A stretch of DNA of 64,000 nucleotides from NCBI GenBank assembly GCA_039720395.1, contig CM077827.1:8223991-8287990 (forward strand), written 5' to 3'. Below the pieces are notes generated by a model that made no database searches, was not told the DNA's origin, and saw only the letters and a list, made by a program, of their open reading frames with translations. Made by a program: the position numbers and the translations under genes. Below, piece after piece: positions 37,901 through 50,100 of this stretch; the first letter of the stretch is position 1, and every line of letters begins with the position of its first letter. The DNA is from Liquidambar formosana. Its lineage: Eukaryota > Streptophyta > Magnoliopsida > Saxifragales > Altingiaceae.

Positions 37901-38789
37901 TAGAGATGCTAAAAAAAGTTAGTTGCCATGAGCTTCATATGTTCATTATCCGTCACCCAAATGCCTCCCTCATTATATCAGCCCTCAACTTTATTCCTCC
38001 TCCTTTGAACAATAGTAGAAGTATGAAAAAATTTTGTATTTCGATCCCCGTTTTGAAGCCATTCAAATTCTGGATTTCTGAAACCAAAAAGTTTCTTCTT
38101 GCCTTAAGGTATTATTATTTTCAAGTGGGAGATCCTTCTTAAGCCCTTTGAAGAAGGGATTGTGCCATCTGCTAAGAGCTCTTTGAATACCATCCAGACG
38201 AGCTATTAGGTGCCTTTTCCTTTAAAATATATTCCTAAACACATTTTTATTCTAGTTTCTAAGATTATCTGAAAAATTGTTAAGAAATAAAGGAAAGTCA
38301 TCATTATTCGGATGCCAGCAATCTTCAACCAGTTGGCCAAAATCCTTGTGAGAGAGCCATGCCGCCTCAAATCTAAAGGAACGAAGTGAAGGGGTAGGGA
38401 TAGAGCTCCCAAAAAAAATCTATTAAAATTGGGCAATGGTCGGAATCTAGTATGGGGGAGATGTCGAACAAAAGCTTCTGGGAAAAGAGTACGCCAGTCT
38501 TCATTGTGGAGAGCCTTGTCAATACGCTCCCTAATGAGCACAAAACCTTCCTTCATGTTAGACCAAGTGAACTTTTGATCAGTGAAGCCCAAATCAATTA
38601 ATTCATAACGGTTAATACAATTATGCAAGCCCCTGTGTCGAAGGCAGTTTAACCCACCAAATTTCTTATAAGCTGTAGAAACCTCATTGAAATCCCCTGC
38701 TATGAGCCAAGGTTTGTCATGATTGCTAGATATATCCCCAATAACCTCCCAAAGGCCCTACCTCGTTATGAGGTTAGGGCTAGCATAAA
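34923..38789 (-). mobile_element. 5'-truncated L1-type LINE retrotransposon
   Basis: Transcribed leftward, it ends in a poly-A tail (plus-strand T-rich 34921-34961), and its 5' end stops abruptly inside the endonuclease domain at 38789, the usual truncation of LINEs. The near-identical flanks TGCAGTTGGAGTGGTTTT (34905-34922) and TGCAATTAGAATGGTTTT (38790-38807) agree at 15 of 18 positions and look like its target duplication, made from the terminal repeat of the older element it landed in. ORF1 and the first part of ORF2 are missing. Confidence 0.85.
35080..38770 (-). pseudogene. LINE ORF2 remnant: endonuclease, reverse transcriptase, zf-RVT, RNase H
   Basis: In translation order: the endonuclease C-terminal part with PWLIAGDFNEV and KFTWSN plus IRERIDKAL (38770-38450), where a one-base shift breaks the SDHCPI motif near 38455; reverse transcriptase with FITLIPKV, FRPIGLCNVLYKVVTKLIVN (37700-37540), IDLEKAYDRINW (37380-37330) and the catalytic FADDLVLFF (37060-37020); a zf-RVT-like region with LPKDMGGLGLKKM (36570-36510); and an RNase H end with VVVDSDSEVVVQMV (35283-35080). 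The parts lie in different frames with several stops, so no functional protein can be made. Plant L1-like LINEs with a C-terminal RNase H have this order. Confidence 0.9.
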
Positions 38790-40148
38790 TGCAATTAGAA
38801 TGGTTTTATTGCACCATGCAGTAGTCATTAGATGTGCTCCTCATGGCGAGTGGGAAGGACCAACGACTGGGCTTCAAAACGCACTGAACTAGGTTGTTTC
38901 TCATACCCACTCTCCTGACAGTTTTTATGGCTCTAGCTCTCTCACTCACGCCTCCATCATCTCATCACCAGAGGTATGGCTGACCTCCTTTAGCTGGTTT
39001 GGTACATTTTGAAGGTATGGCTGACCTCCTTTAGCTGCCTTGCTATTAAACTCATCACTACCCATTACCCTCAGTCTACTTTCCCACCCCATACCTTATT
39101 CTCCTTCAAATGCCACCTCAAATTTCATGATCAGTATGAAGCTTAGCCATCATTAGATAGCTTTTTTTTCCACCCAAAATTAATAATAATCAAATGGAAT
39201 TTTTTGAAGGAAAAAAAAAAAGAAAAAAAGCAAAAAGAAGAAGACGATAACCATTGACTACTGGACGCAACCTTTTCTAAAAAATAAAAATAAAAATGTA
39301 GGATGGTAGCGAATGGCCATAATCACTTCAAGTAGAACAAAAACACTAGCCAAAACTCGTCCACAATCTAACACTAAAATTCAATCACTCACCCACTTTT
39401 CTTATAAAAAATAAAATAAAATAAAAGCCCCAAAATATTCAATCACTTACCGTACTACCAAACAAGAAGCCCCAAACCTGAATGAAATTTGACACTCATG
39501 GCCGGACTCAAACCACACTTCACAAGGATTTCAACCAAGTTTGAGACGGAGGTTGGGTTCCAAATGATACACCGTCGACAAGAAAAATAGAGACGCCATT
39601 AGGGATTGCATTTGTCGGAGGTGAACGCAATGGAAGGTTTCCTTAGATCTGCCATGGTTGAGATTGATATCGACAGCCATGGGAGAAATTGATGAATGCT
39701 CGTGGGAGGGAGAGAGAGGAGATACAGAGAGAAGGGAGAGAGTGGAAGAGAAGAATATGGCGGTTTCACTGATAGGAAGAGAACAGATGTAAAAATGAAA
39801 AGGAGAGAGAGAGAGAGTACAGTGGGTTAGTTTCAACGAACTGCTTTGGTGCGTTTTGAAGCCTAACCGTTGGTCTTATCACTTGCTACGTGGAGCACAT
39901 CCAACGACTACTGCATGGTGTAGTAAAACTACTTCAACTGCAGTCAAATCCGGATCCTACAACATTCGTCAATTTTCCATGAAATGATTTCCGTAACAAC
40001 AAGTGAAGCTGATCAAAACGAAGAGAGTTGGCAAATTCAAGACAAATAAAGATTAATAATGTGTCTTGAACGGAGGGATTTGAGGGGAATGGAAAGAAAA
40101 TTATCATGATGAATACTTTTTCTTATTATTAGACTACCGTATCCTTTT

Positions 40149-40548
40149 GGGGGCTTCTATTGGCACCCAAAGACTTGCTTTTCATCCCCTACTTATTTTA
40201 CATTTTAAGGTTTTATGAAAAATATAGAATGTTTTCATAAAAAATGATCACGTATTCTATTAGGAAACATCATTTTGCAATAATTTCTTAGAAGAAAGTC
40301 TTTTTAAAATCTATTATTTAAGTAAACTTTTTTGCCATTTATAATCTTCGCTTTATAAATGACTTAAAAGTCCACTTAAATGATAGACTTTAGGAAAAAA
40401 TTCCTTCCCAAATTTTGTTCAAAATGATGTTTTCTAATAGATAGTGCGATCAGTTTTTATGAAAACCTTATATATTTTTCATAAAATATTGAAGTGTAAA
40501 ATAAATAGGGGATTAAAAACAAATTTTTGGGTGCCACTAGAGACCTTC
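40149..40548. mobile_element. MULE-like MITE present only in duplicate A, 400 bp
   Basis: The ends GGGGGCTTCTATTGGCACCC and, inverted, GAAGGTCTCTAGTGGCACCC are followed by the family arms. Perfect 9-bp direct repeats TATCCTTTT flank it at 40140-40148 and 40549-40557. Copy B has a single TATCCTTTT at the matching place (about 46430), so this is an insertion with a preserved empty site. It is non-coding. Confidence 0.92.
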
Positions 40549-40793
40549 TATCCTTTTTTTTTTCCCCCCATTTTTATGTTTTCTTTTGGGTTCCCTTTTC
40601 TCATGAAGCCCAAGCTGCACAGACCAGTGGTCTATGGGCATCATACTCTTCAGGATCCTTGGAAATGTGGGAAGGCCTACCTCTCGTCTTTGTGTGGCCC
40701 AAGGGGTAAGTTGGGCTCTCCTCATGAACCGAAAAACAGAACCCACAATTAAGCCATCAATTGGTTCCCTCGTCTCTGATAGGTAAAGGATGT

Positions 40794-41163
40794 GGTTATG
40801 AAAAATATAAAAGATTTTTATTAGAAATGGACACACTATCTATTAGAAAACATCATTTTGACTAATTTTTTAGAGGAAAGTTTTTCTAATTCATCATTTA
40901 AGTGAACTTTTTTACCATATTTTATGAAACATTTTGTAAAAATGAAACAGTCGTTCAACAGCCAAAAAATTCCATTTAAACGAAAGATTTTGGAAAAAAT
41001 TTCCTTTATTAAATTGTTTAAAATGATGTTTTCTAATGGAGTAGTGGACTAGGTAGCCAATTTTCATTATAAAAAAATTTATATTTTTTTTTATAAAACC
41101 TTGAAAAGTTTAAAATAAATGGGAGTTGCAAATAAAGTTGAAGGGTTGAGAACAACCACCCTC
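40794..41163. mobile_element. MULE-like MITE, left end truncated, copy A
   Basis: The right terminus, inverted, reads GAGGGTGGTTGTTCTCAACC, followed by the family arm. The left terminus is absent (the element starts at GGTTATGAAAAATATAAAAG). The same left truncation is found in copy B, so it predates the duplication. Confidence 0.8.
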
Positions 41164-41442
41164 TTTAATAAACTAGTTATAGAACATGTGGGTTGCAAGA
41201 GTTCATACCATTTACTCTAAGACGAAGGGAAATAAGAGGGAATTTTTTTTTTTTTTAAGTACGTGTCCTTACCTCTTTTTTTCTTTAAACCTTTTTTTTT
41301 TAAAAAAAAAAAATTATTGGCAATCAAACAAACATAAGATAGACAGTTCCACACACCTGGTAAAAATGACCTTGTAAAAGAAAACAAAGCTTTAGGAAAT
41401 TGAAAGAACAAAAAGCACAAAAGATAAACCAAAAGGTAAACC

Positions 41443-42397
41443 ATGCACTAATTAATTAGATCAACCTCTTGTATAGTTGAAGTTACCTATTGTATATATG
41501 ATTTAAGTTGAGCCGGCCTTATGGTGTTTATGTCTGATTCCTAGCACTCATGGTAGTTGATTCATAGTGTTACATGGGCTTTCTAATTTTCCTTGCTAGG
41601 ATTCTTTTTATCCACGTCTTGTTTAGAATTCGTATGTCATTATTCTTCAATTAGTGTTGTGTACCGTGTATTTCAATTGAAAGAAGGACAAATAAGTATT
41701 TAAAACTTAAAATAAAAGTGTAATAATCAATTAAAAGTTTTTGAGTTACAGACTTTTATAAGTAATGAGATAGGATCCAAGGACACAAAGAAAAATATAA
41801 AATTTGACACAAAACTTGAACTCTTAGATTTAGAAAGATTTAAGGGTGGAGATTAGTACTGATGTGGAAGTCACTTAAGTAATAGATGATGTGGTAGTGG
41901 CATAGAACAAATTTAAATAAATAAATAAATAAAACAAAACCAAATTATATCTCAAAACCATTTGGATTAGTGTCAACCCATGGCAGCCATCATCAACCAT
42001 GGATTAGATCTGCCCCCAACTTTAGGTTGCGCTCCCCATCAGTACGTGGACAATCCTATGTAGTCACCAAATAAAGACTCGTTGCTATAACTCAAGCTTT
42101 AGCTTACTCAATTTATTTGTAATTTTCATCAAGCTTTTTCTTTCTTGTAACCAGTTCTTGCCATTCTTAATTTCCAATTGGACAATTTTTTCCCTAGTAT
42201 AACAGATTTCTCCTCAGATCAATTGAGATCCATCCACAGAGAATATTTTTTTGCAACTTTTTCTTTATGGAACCCAACAAATTCCAAATCGCCAACAAAG
42301 CCCCATATCGTTGGAGTCCTTTTCCCTCGCTGACGAAAGCTCCAACCCATTATATATTGAAATGACAATTGGGCCATCATATATCGATTATAGCACA
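41443..42397. other. Spacer between duplicate copies A and B
   Basis: About 955 bp of AT-rich sequence with no counterpart seen elsewhere in the window and no gene. Confidence 0.6.
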
Positions 42398-43253
42398 GTT
42401 ATTATCATAATTGTCTTGATTTAGTGATAATTAAGGTGTGGCCCCTACAGAGCAGACGATGTATATTCAATTTTTACCAATTATCAAAAAATAAAAAACT
42501 AAAAATAAAAAAAATACGAGGTAATATTGGATTTTGTTTGCCCCTTTTCAAGAGGTGCCCCTATATCGAGATCAGTGATGCTCGAAAAGGGTAGTAAGAT
42601 TAATTCTATAATCTATATTAGTTTGTCTAATAACCTCCGGCTATGTTCCTCCAGTCTTATATATTCACTATACGTATGATAGATATACTATTGTTGCGTA
42701 GGAAGCTTCGTAAACATGAGTTTGAATTAATCTTAAGGGCCAAACTATGAAACCAACCTATATTGGAGCTCTACTTTGTGGAAACACAAGGTGGCATGCA
42801 TTATTTAAGCAGTTAATTTGTCGTTTATTTTCCTACAATCATCTAAATCAACTTTGCATTCCGATTATGCGGCGGGATTTGAGCTTTAGTGTTTTAGTAT
42901 AATATTTATTTCCCGTAAAATGAAATTAAACTTAATTGTATACTAATCAAGTCGAACGTTTTTCCCCCAAAAAGACAAAAAGAAGAACATTGTTTCCAGC
43001 ATTTTCTTGGAATTCACCATAGTTTCTTCTATTTGTAAATGAAGTTGTTGCTAAAGAAAAATATTGGAGTCATACATGATTGTATGAAACAAATTAACAT
43101 GGCCCAGATTATACCTAGCTAGATCTAGTTGGGTTTAATTCATTATATATCATCAAGTTACTAACATATACCCATCGTAGTATCTCTACTCCTCTTATAA
43201 GGGAGAGGTATGGTCAAAAATTCGACCCTGCTACTTGGGAAAAGGCAAAAAAA

Positions 43254-43257
<4 letters not shown>

Positions 43258-43290
<33 letters not shown>
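43258..43290. repeat. (GA)n microsatellite
   Basis: About 16 GA units. The matching position in copy A (about 32018-32036) is a short interrupted GAGAGACAGAGAGAGG, so the tract expanded in B or shrank in A. Confidence 0.85.
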
Positions 43291-43293
<3 letters not shown>

Positions 43294-43561
43294 TGGGTAG
43301 AATGTTAATTTGGGAAAAATAAACTAATGGATAGAAGAACTAACATCAATTGGAAATCTTAGCTAAATTTTTAGAATTAACTAAATAAAAGACAAATTAG
43401 GTATGACTAATTAACTAGTGATTTATTATCTTTATTATAGTTTACTTGGCAGTTCCGAATTACACATCAAAAGTGGGTAGAATGTTTCCTCTAGAAGCAT
43501 TAGGTATATAGAAATCTCTCCTAAGATTCTTGGAAGAGTTGAAGCCATGGTGATTGGGAGA

Positions 43562-43604
<43 letters not shown>
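43562..43604. repeat. (CT)n(CA)n microsatellite, copy B
   Basis: About 13 CT units and 8 CA units, the counterpart of 32309-32352. Confidence 0.88.
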
Positions 43605-45270
43605 TAATTAAGCTGTTTAACCATCCTTCCTGCCCAACTAATATCGTTTGCGAGTCCATGAGGACCCATAAAAGAAGTAGAATTTTTAAATTATGAGGTG
43701 AGATACTAAGATTTTATACAAGCATTTTAATGGGTTATAGATGAAGGTTGGTGCCATATATTATAAGAATCTAGATGCAAACATGGAATACAATCCCTCG
43801 CAAGCTTTACAGAATAGGAACTTGGAAGTCTCTTATACCCAAGAAGAATACATGAGTTGACTCATTTCTCTAATTTGGAGACTCGACTGACTCAATCTAC
43901 ATAAATTAAATTTTTTTTCATATCTTTTGTTGAAAAAAAAAAACCTCCTATTTCAGCACCATCTTAAAGGTAGGTATCTAGAAACACAGGCCTCATTGAA
44001 AATAGTTTCAATAGACCTAGTTGTCAAATAAGAAGCCAAATATTTAATTCTAGCTTTCATTTTGGTTCATTTATACATACTCCATAATGTGACGGTCCTT
44101 TCACATTGTTGGGGAAACATGGGTCAATTAAATTGCTAAATTACTTTCAAAATCACTCTCACTACACATAATCTTATTATTACATTTTCCTCCCATTAAT
44201 TATTATTGATCATCGATTGTTAGTATCGACTTTCATGCTTGGCCCACATATCGACCGGTCTTGATTCTTTATTTCATTTATCTCCCTCTTTTTTTTATTT
44301 TTTTTATTTTTTTTATTAATTAAAGAAGTACTTGAAGTATTATATTGATGAAGCAAGTAGTAACAAAATTTCCATTAAAAACCAAACCCCAAAAAAAAAA
44401 GGGAAGAGAAGGACCCCTACCATGTGCAAAGATTCCCAAAACTTCAAGCACACTCTACACCTAATTCTTTTCAGAGTCATATCCATACACTTCTAGCTAG
44501 TCATACTAACAAACAAGATCCCACTTAAATTATGCCAAACAATGCCTTTAATAAGCTAGATAAAGAAACTTTTTTTTTTTTGGTAAGTAGATAAAGAAAC
44601 TTTGAGTACTATGATTGTCTCTCCTTCTGTAATTTGGGCCTATGGTTATATGGTTGGTTATAGTTTGCTTTGGAATTTGGGTTTATAAATTGTGATTTTT
44701 TATTATTTTGAAGGTTCTCTTTAAGTCGTAAAAAAAAAAAAAAAAAAAAAAAAAATGGTCAAAGTTAGGTTGCATTATTGCTTAGAACTCTGATAATGAG
44801 GGTTGCAACAGCTTAATAAAATAGTTTAAATCAAAATCTTTTGTTATGATTCCAGTAATATTGTATCAAGCCTTTAATTTTTTCAATGGCTAGGTAGCTT
44901 AATGGTGCCTCCCCCAGCCAAGGGAGGCCTTTGACTCGAGAACAGAGCCAAGTAAACCAAAAAAGAGTGGAGACCCTATAAATCAGGAGCGGGGTAAAAA
45001 ATTTTCATTTGCAGGGGCCAAATTAGTAATATGAAGATAAAATATAAAAATTATCAATAATAGTATATTTTTCTTTATATCTTTTTTTTTTTATTGTTTC
45101 AAGTTTCATTTTCTCCAAATAAAGTGTATATATCCGGGCCAATGGCCAACCTAGCAGTAAACCGGGCCTGGATCTGTAGGACTTGGTTTAAGTTGGTTGG
45201 CCCAGATTTATCCTCCGCCGGGCTCAAGCTTGCTTGTTTGTGACGTGGGCCGAACATGTTAAATGTAATA

Positions 45271-45688
45271 GAGGGCTGCTATTGCAACCCCTCAACTTCA
45301 TTTGTAAACTTCACTCATTCACTTTTTAAGATTTTAGGAAAAATATTAAAGAGTTTTATGAAAATTATTCAGATTGTCCATTAGAAAACATTATTTTGAA
45401 CGACTTTATAGAAAATTTTTTTTGTAAAATCTGTTGTTTAAGTGGATTTTTTGACCATTTTTAATTTTCCTTTTATACAAATGAAATAGAGTGTGTAATT
45501 GGCCAAAAAGTCCTCTTAAATTACAAATTTTAGAAAAATTTTCTCTTGCAAAGTTGTTTGAAATAATGTTTTCGAGTGGACTACATAGCCAATTTTCATA
45601 AAAATCTCTTATATTTTTCATAAAACCTTGAAAAGTGAAAATAAGCTGGGTTTACAAATAAAGTTGAGGGGTTGCAATAGCCACCCTC
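45271..45688. mobile_element. MULE-like MITE shared by both duplicates, copy B (complete, 418 bp)
   Basis: This is the best reference copy of the family. The left end GAGGGCTGCTATTGCAACCC and inverted right end GAGGGTGGCTATTGCAACCC both continue into CTCAACTT. Perfect 9-bp direct repeats AATGTAATA lie at 45262-45270 and 45689-45697. The arms pair over nearly 200 bp on each side. It is non-coding. Confidence 0.93.
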
Positions 45689-46678
45689 AATGTAATATTA
45701 TACTAATAAATTTATAATTTTAAGAGAAAAGCTACTGAGGAGCACCTCGTAGCTGTATTGATGAGCTCTCCCTCAATTTTATGAGTTAATGTATAAGTTT
45801 TAAGATAAGGCCGATACAAAAAATAAATAAATAATTAAATCAATAATTAAATAAATAAAATTCATGGTAAAATACTATGTGGTTTGAATCACACAAACAT
45901 ATCAAAGTTTGATGCTCTATTTGATAGATTAAAATTCTCCATCAACTTTGACAGGCTTGTGTGATTAATTCGCAAGTCATTTTTTGATGAAGTTTTGTAC
46001 AGGGACCCTCGATGAATTTTTTTTTTTTTTTTATTTTGTTTCAGAAGTTTAAAAATTTTAATTTTTCAAATCAATCTTGCGTCATGCATCTGTTTTTTCA
46101 TTCCAATCTCTTATGTGCCATATTTTCCATTTGTAGAGTTGAAATTTTCTTATTTCAATTTAACAAGAAGTAATTTCGATCATTCCTCTTGTCTTTACAA
46201 AGTGATCGATGCACATGCCCAGCATGAAAAGAACGATTGATATACGTTACAACATTCATCTATTTTCCATGAGATGATTTCCATAAGAACGAGTGAAGCC
46301 TGATCAAAACGAAGAGAGCTTGCAAATTCAAGACAAATAAAGATTAATAATGTGTCTCGAACGGAGGGATTTGAGGGGAATGGAAAGAAATTTATCATGA
46401 TGAAGCCTTTTTCTTATTATTAAACTACCTTATCCTTTTTTTTTTTTTTCCTTTTTTTTCTTTTTTTCCTTTTGGGCTCCCTTTTCTCATGAAGCCCAAG
46501 CTACACAGACCAGTGGTCTATGGGCATCACACTCTTTAGGGTCCTTGGAAATGTGGGAAGGCCTACCTCTCCTCTTAGTGTAGCCCAAGGGGTCAGTTGG
46601 GCTATCCTCATGAACCAAAAAACAGAACCCACAATTAAGCCATCAATTGTTTCCTTGTCTTTTATAAGTAAAGGGTGC

Positions 46679-46962
46679 GGTTATGAAAATATAAAGATTT
46701 TTATTAGAAATGGACACATTATTCACTAGAAAATATCATTTGAACAACTTTGTAGAGGAAAGCTTTTCTAATTCGTCGTTTAAGTAGATTTTTTGACCAT
46801 TTTTTATGAAACATTCTATAAAAATGAAACAGTTGCTCAATGGCCAAAAAGAAATGAAAGACTTTGGAAAAACTTTCCTTTATTAAGTCGTTTAAAATAA
46901 TGTTTTCTAATGGATAAGGTGGCCAATTTTCATTAAAACATTTTATATTTTTTATAAAACCT
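46679..46962. mobile_element. MULE-like MITE, both ends truncated, copy B
   Basis: The counterpart of 40794-41163. The right end is lost: TTTTATAAAACCT runs straight into the CTTTTTTTCTTTAAACC sequence that lies about 170 bases further on in copy A. Confidence 0.78.
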
Positions 46963-47136
46963 CTTTTTTTCTTTAAACCTTTTTTTTTTTTTTTTTTTTT
47001 AATAATTATTGGCAATCAAACAAACATGAAATAGGACGGTTCCACATACCTTGGTAAAAATGACCTTGTAAAAGAAAACAAAGCTTTAGGAAATTGAAAG
47101 AACAAAAAGTACAAAAGACAAACCAAAAGCTAAACC

Positions 47137-50100
47137 TGGATTTTGGGCTTGGCATGGGCCTTATGAAGTAGTGGCCAGTGGGCCATTGTTGGCCACCTCC
47201 TGGGCTTATGATGGATGTGGATGGTGGGGATTAGGAGGGGTAAAGTAGTTAGACCAAAATGACAGTTTACTTGGTCTATGCGCTTCTGTCTTTTGGGCGC
47301 TTCTGATTTGCTAATAAGATCCCAATAACAGGACATTGACACCTAAATCCACTGTAATAATAGTGACAATGACTTATAATGCCATGAGCCTCTATTACAA
47401 TTACCACTGCTATGATATATTTGACTGCCCATATTTTTGTTTTAATCTAGTTTGGTGACAGTGACACATTTTTTGAAATTGAGGGTCATCTCATATGTGA
47501 AAAATGATGCTGTTATATTTATTAGAAATTACGAAAATTTCTTTAACATTAAATATAAAGCTACTGTTTGCTTCAAATTCACTACTTAATTCTCTTATAT
47601 TGACAAGACCGTTGTAGCATAGTGGGGGAGAAATGGCATAAATAATATGAGATCTTGATAAGATACATTTTCTTCGTCTCACAAAAATAGGTCATTTTTG
47701 CCACTTTTTTGTCCTTAAAATGTTTGGTCACTTTGAAAATGGAAAACATAAATTTTTTAACTTTCTTACACTACCTTTGTTATTTCAATACTTACTTTAA
47801 ATACAAAACCCAATATGTAGTAGGAAATAATAGTTTAGGAAAGAAAAAATTTAATTAGATAAGTCAAAACAATGATGGTTTTTTTTAATTTACGTGTTTT
47901 GTCAAAAATGTTCTATCTTTATAAGATAGAGATATATAAGAAGATACATTTATTAGGAGAGAGAGGGGGCACATGGGTCCCACACCATTTTTCTCTAAAC
48001 CTAAGTTAAGAAGATGGGGTGGGTGGTTAGGTCCATGTGGATGTTAGTATGCACATGGTCCCATGTGAAAGGGAAGGGATGGGCAAAGAAAAAGGAAGGT
48101 AAGGATGAGACATGCCCATGTAGAAATGTACTCTAAGCCTCAGGGGATAAGAGAGATAATCTGGTTCAGGTCTTGTCTTATAGACCCTACAAAACAAAAA
48201 ATATCACTTCCTTCACAACTAATTGAAAAAGGGTTTTTGTGCTACAAAACAGGTTGAAAGTATTTTGGCTTTTCAGGGAGTAGGCCAACAAACTTTAATT
48301 TTTTCCACTACCAGACAAAGCTTTCTGCCTTTTGGATTTTTGCATGACTCACTTGATCCAAGGCATCTAAATCAAATGATATGAAAACCCCATTATAAAA
48401 ATAAATAAATAAATAAAAAGGAATTCCAATTTTACATAATTTTAGGGTTTTATGAAAAAGTTAGAAGGCCATATGATTGTCTACCCTCTAACATTTCCAC
48501 ATGAGATTCTATACACCATGATTGGATACACCATGATTGGGTTTGACTGCTTTTCTTCTGAGGAAGATCTTACCTTTGACTCTCAAAGTTCTCTCTCTTT
48601 TTTCACTTGGTGTGCAATTCAAGGGAAAATCTTTACGATGCAACTTTGTATAATTATTTTTTTTTAATCATAAATTTCACCTGTTAGATATGGCAAACTA
48701 TGATCTACATCTTTTTGCCTCATCTATAAAAGCTACAGTTTTAAACATAATCAAGTTTAAAGGTTGTATAATATTAATATTAATATATACGAAAATGATC
48801 AGGTGCGAAACGTTCCGAACAGGATCACAAGACTCAAAACCTATTGTGAGTTCTGTCTTGAATGTTCGGAATAGTCCCATGTATATATAATATAGGAATT
48901 ACAAGTGAAAGGATTCAACTTACAATTACCCAAACTCTACCCCACCTGATTATCAACTATGCTAAGGCTCTTTGGTGAGTAGCATAGTTTTGAAGTTGAA
49001 CCCAACCCCTTGCTAGCTCTATGAAGTATAAACACTTATTGGATAGGACAATGATTATAACTCACTTGGGCTAAACCAGCTACATGATTAGATAAATTAT
49101 ATTACGAAATATGATTAGGGTTTATTTTCAGCAGTGCCAAAAAAATAAAAATAAAAATAAATGAAACCACTAGGAAAAGAAGAATTAGAAGAAACACAGT
49201 TAAAATCTTTCTCTAAGAATTAATTTCATTTCACTGACTTATAGAGTTCATGAGTCCCAGTTTCCCATGTCACCTCATCTTCCTCGAAAGAAAAATAGAA
49301 AAGGAAGTAAAAACAATGAAAGATTAAGGAAAAACAATAAGGTGAAAAGCCCAAAAAGGTGCTATGAAAGCATAATTGTGTCATTGCTTCATTGTCGACA
49401 AAATTCTCAAAATATTTTCAAAAATAATGAATAACACTGTAATTATTATCTTGTCAACCATGCCCAAATTATAGAATTTACTCTACAAGAACAAATTTAG
49501 AATTATTTTTTAAGTTCCAAAACTAACTCAAATAATCCTATATATGCTGCTCTTCTTTTTTTTCCCTTTTTTTTTTTTTTTTTGCAAGCATTGGTTTTTC
49601 CCTCCAAGTTCCAAATTGTCATTATAAACTAATAAAATTCCAAAAGGCAAGTTCAAAAATTAATGTCCAATGTCAGATAATCAAGCTGGCAGTTTATGGG
49701 ACTAAAAGCAAGTTCAAAAATTAAACTTGTGAAGTTGAAGGGTTTTCTGTGAAAACAACAAACAATATTCCTCAATGAATTTACCCCCCCTCTCTTCTTT
49801 TCTCTTTCCACTTTAAGTTGACCACTCAACTGTGATTGGTCAGATTGTAATATATTTCTTGAGATTAGGAGAATGGTTGGTCAGGTGAAACATCAAGTCC
49901 CCCCAAGGGTCATAAAGTTCAAATAACAAATGATGATAAACTCACTAACATGCCATGATTTTAACCACCTTTGCTGAATTAAAAGTAAAAACAAAATAAT
50001 GAGACTAAAACTACTTTAGTTTTTTAAGCTTGTGGGGAACAAAATCAATTTCCAAACAGATGAACAATCATGAAGTTTCATTGCCAGGGATGGGACACCA

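Larger units (their letters stand above)
34891..39957. mobile_element. Inverted-repeat element (about 1.2 kb) split by a LINE insertion
   Basis: The right arm, read inward from 39957, is AGGATCCGGATTTGACTGCAG, then TTGAAGTAGTTTTACTACACCATGC. The left arm starts AGATCCAGATTTGGTGCAGT at 34891 but is interrupted after 34922 by the LINE and resumes at about 38790 (ATGGTTTTATTGCACCATGC). The paired arms extend through AGTCATTAGATGTGCTCC and CTTCAAAACGCACTGAAC to about 38895, against 39850-39957. The interior (38900-39850) has a 43-bp local repeat (GTATGGCTGACCTCCTTTAG twice) and no credible ORF. No target duplication was found, so superfamily is open. Confidence 0.75.
31070..41442. repeat. Segmental duplication, copy A (with later insertions)
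   Basis: This 10.4-kb stretch is collinear with 42398-47136 from GTTATTATCATAATTGTCTT at the left edge to GGAAATTGAAAGAACAAAAAG near the right edge. Similarity is high throughout, with small indels. It is longer than copy B because of the nested insertion at about 34891-39957, a MITE at 40149-40548, and a stretch at about 41103-41270 absent from B. No functional gene lies inside. Confidence 0.92.
42398..47136. repeat. Segmental duplication, copy B (more compact copy)
   Basis: The direct-orientation partner of 31070-41442. It lacks the LINE nest (TGCCCAGCATGA is followed within 30 bases by ACAACATTC) and the 400-bp MITE. It keeps the complete end of one shared MITE (45271-45688) that is damaged in A. 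Differences between A and B also include microsatellite lengths and a small insertion at about 43868-43905. Confidence 0.92.

Noticed and set aside
39531..39836. 101-codon minus-strand ORF within the outer inverted-repeat element
   Set aside because: Low-complexity Ser/Leu-rich translation from CT-rich sequence; no transposase motif.
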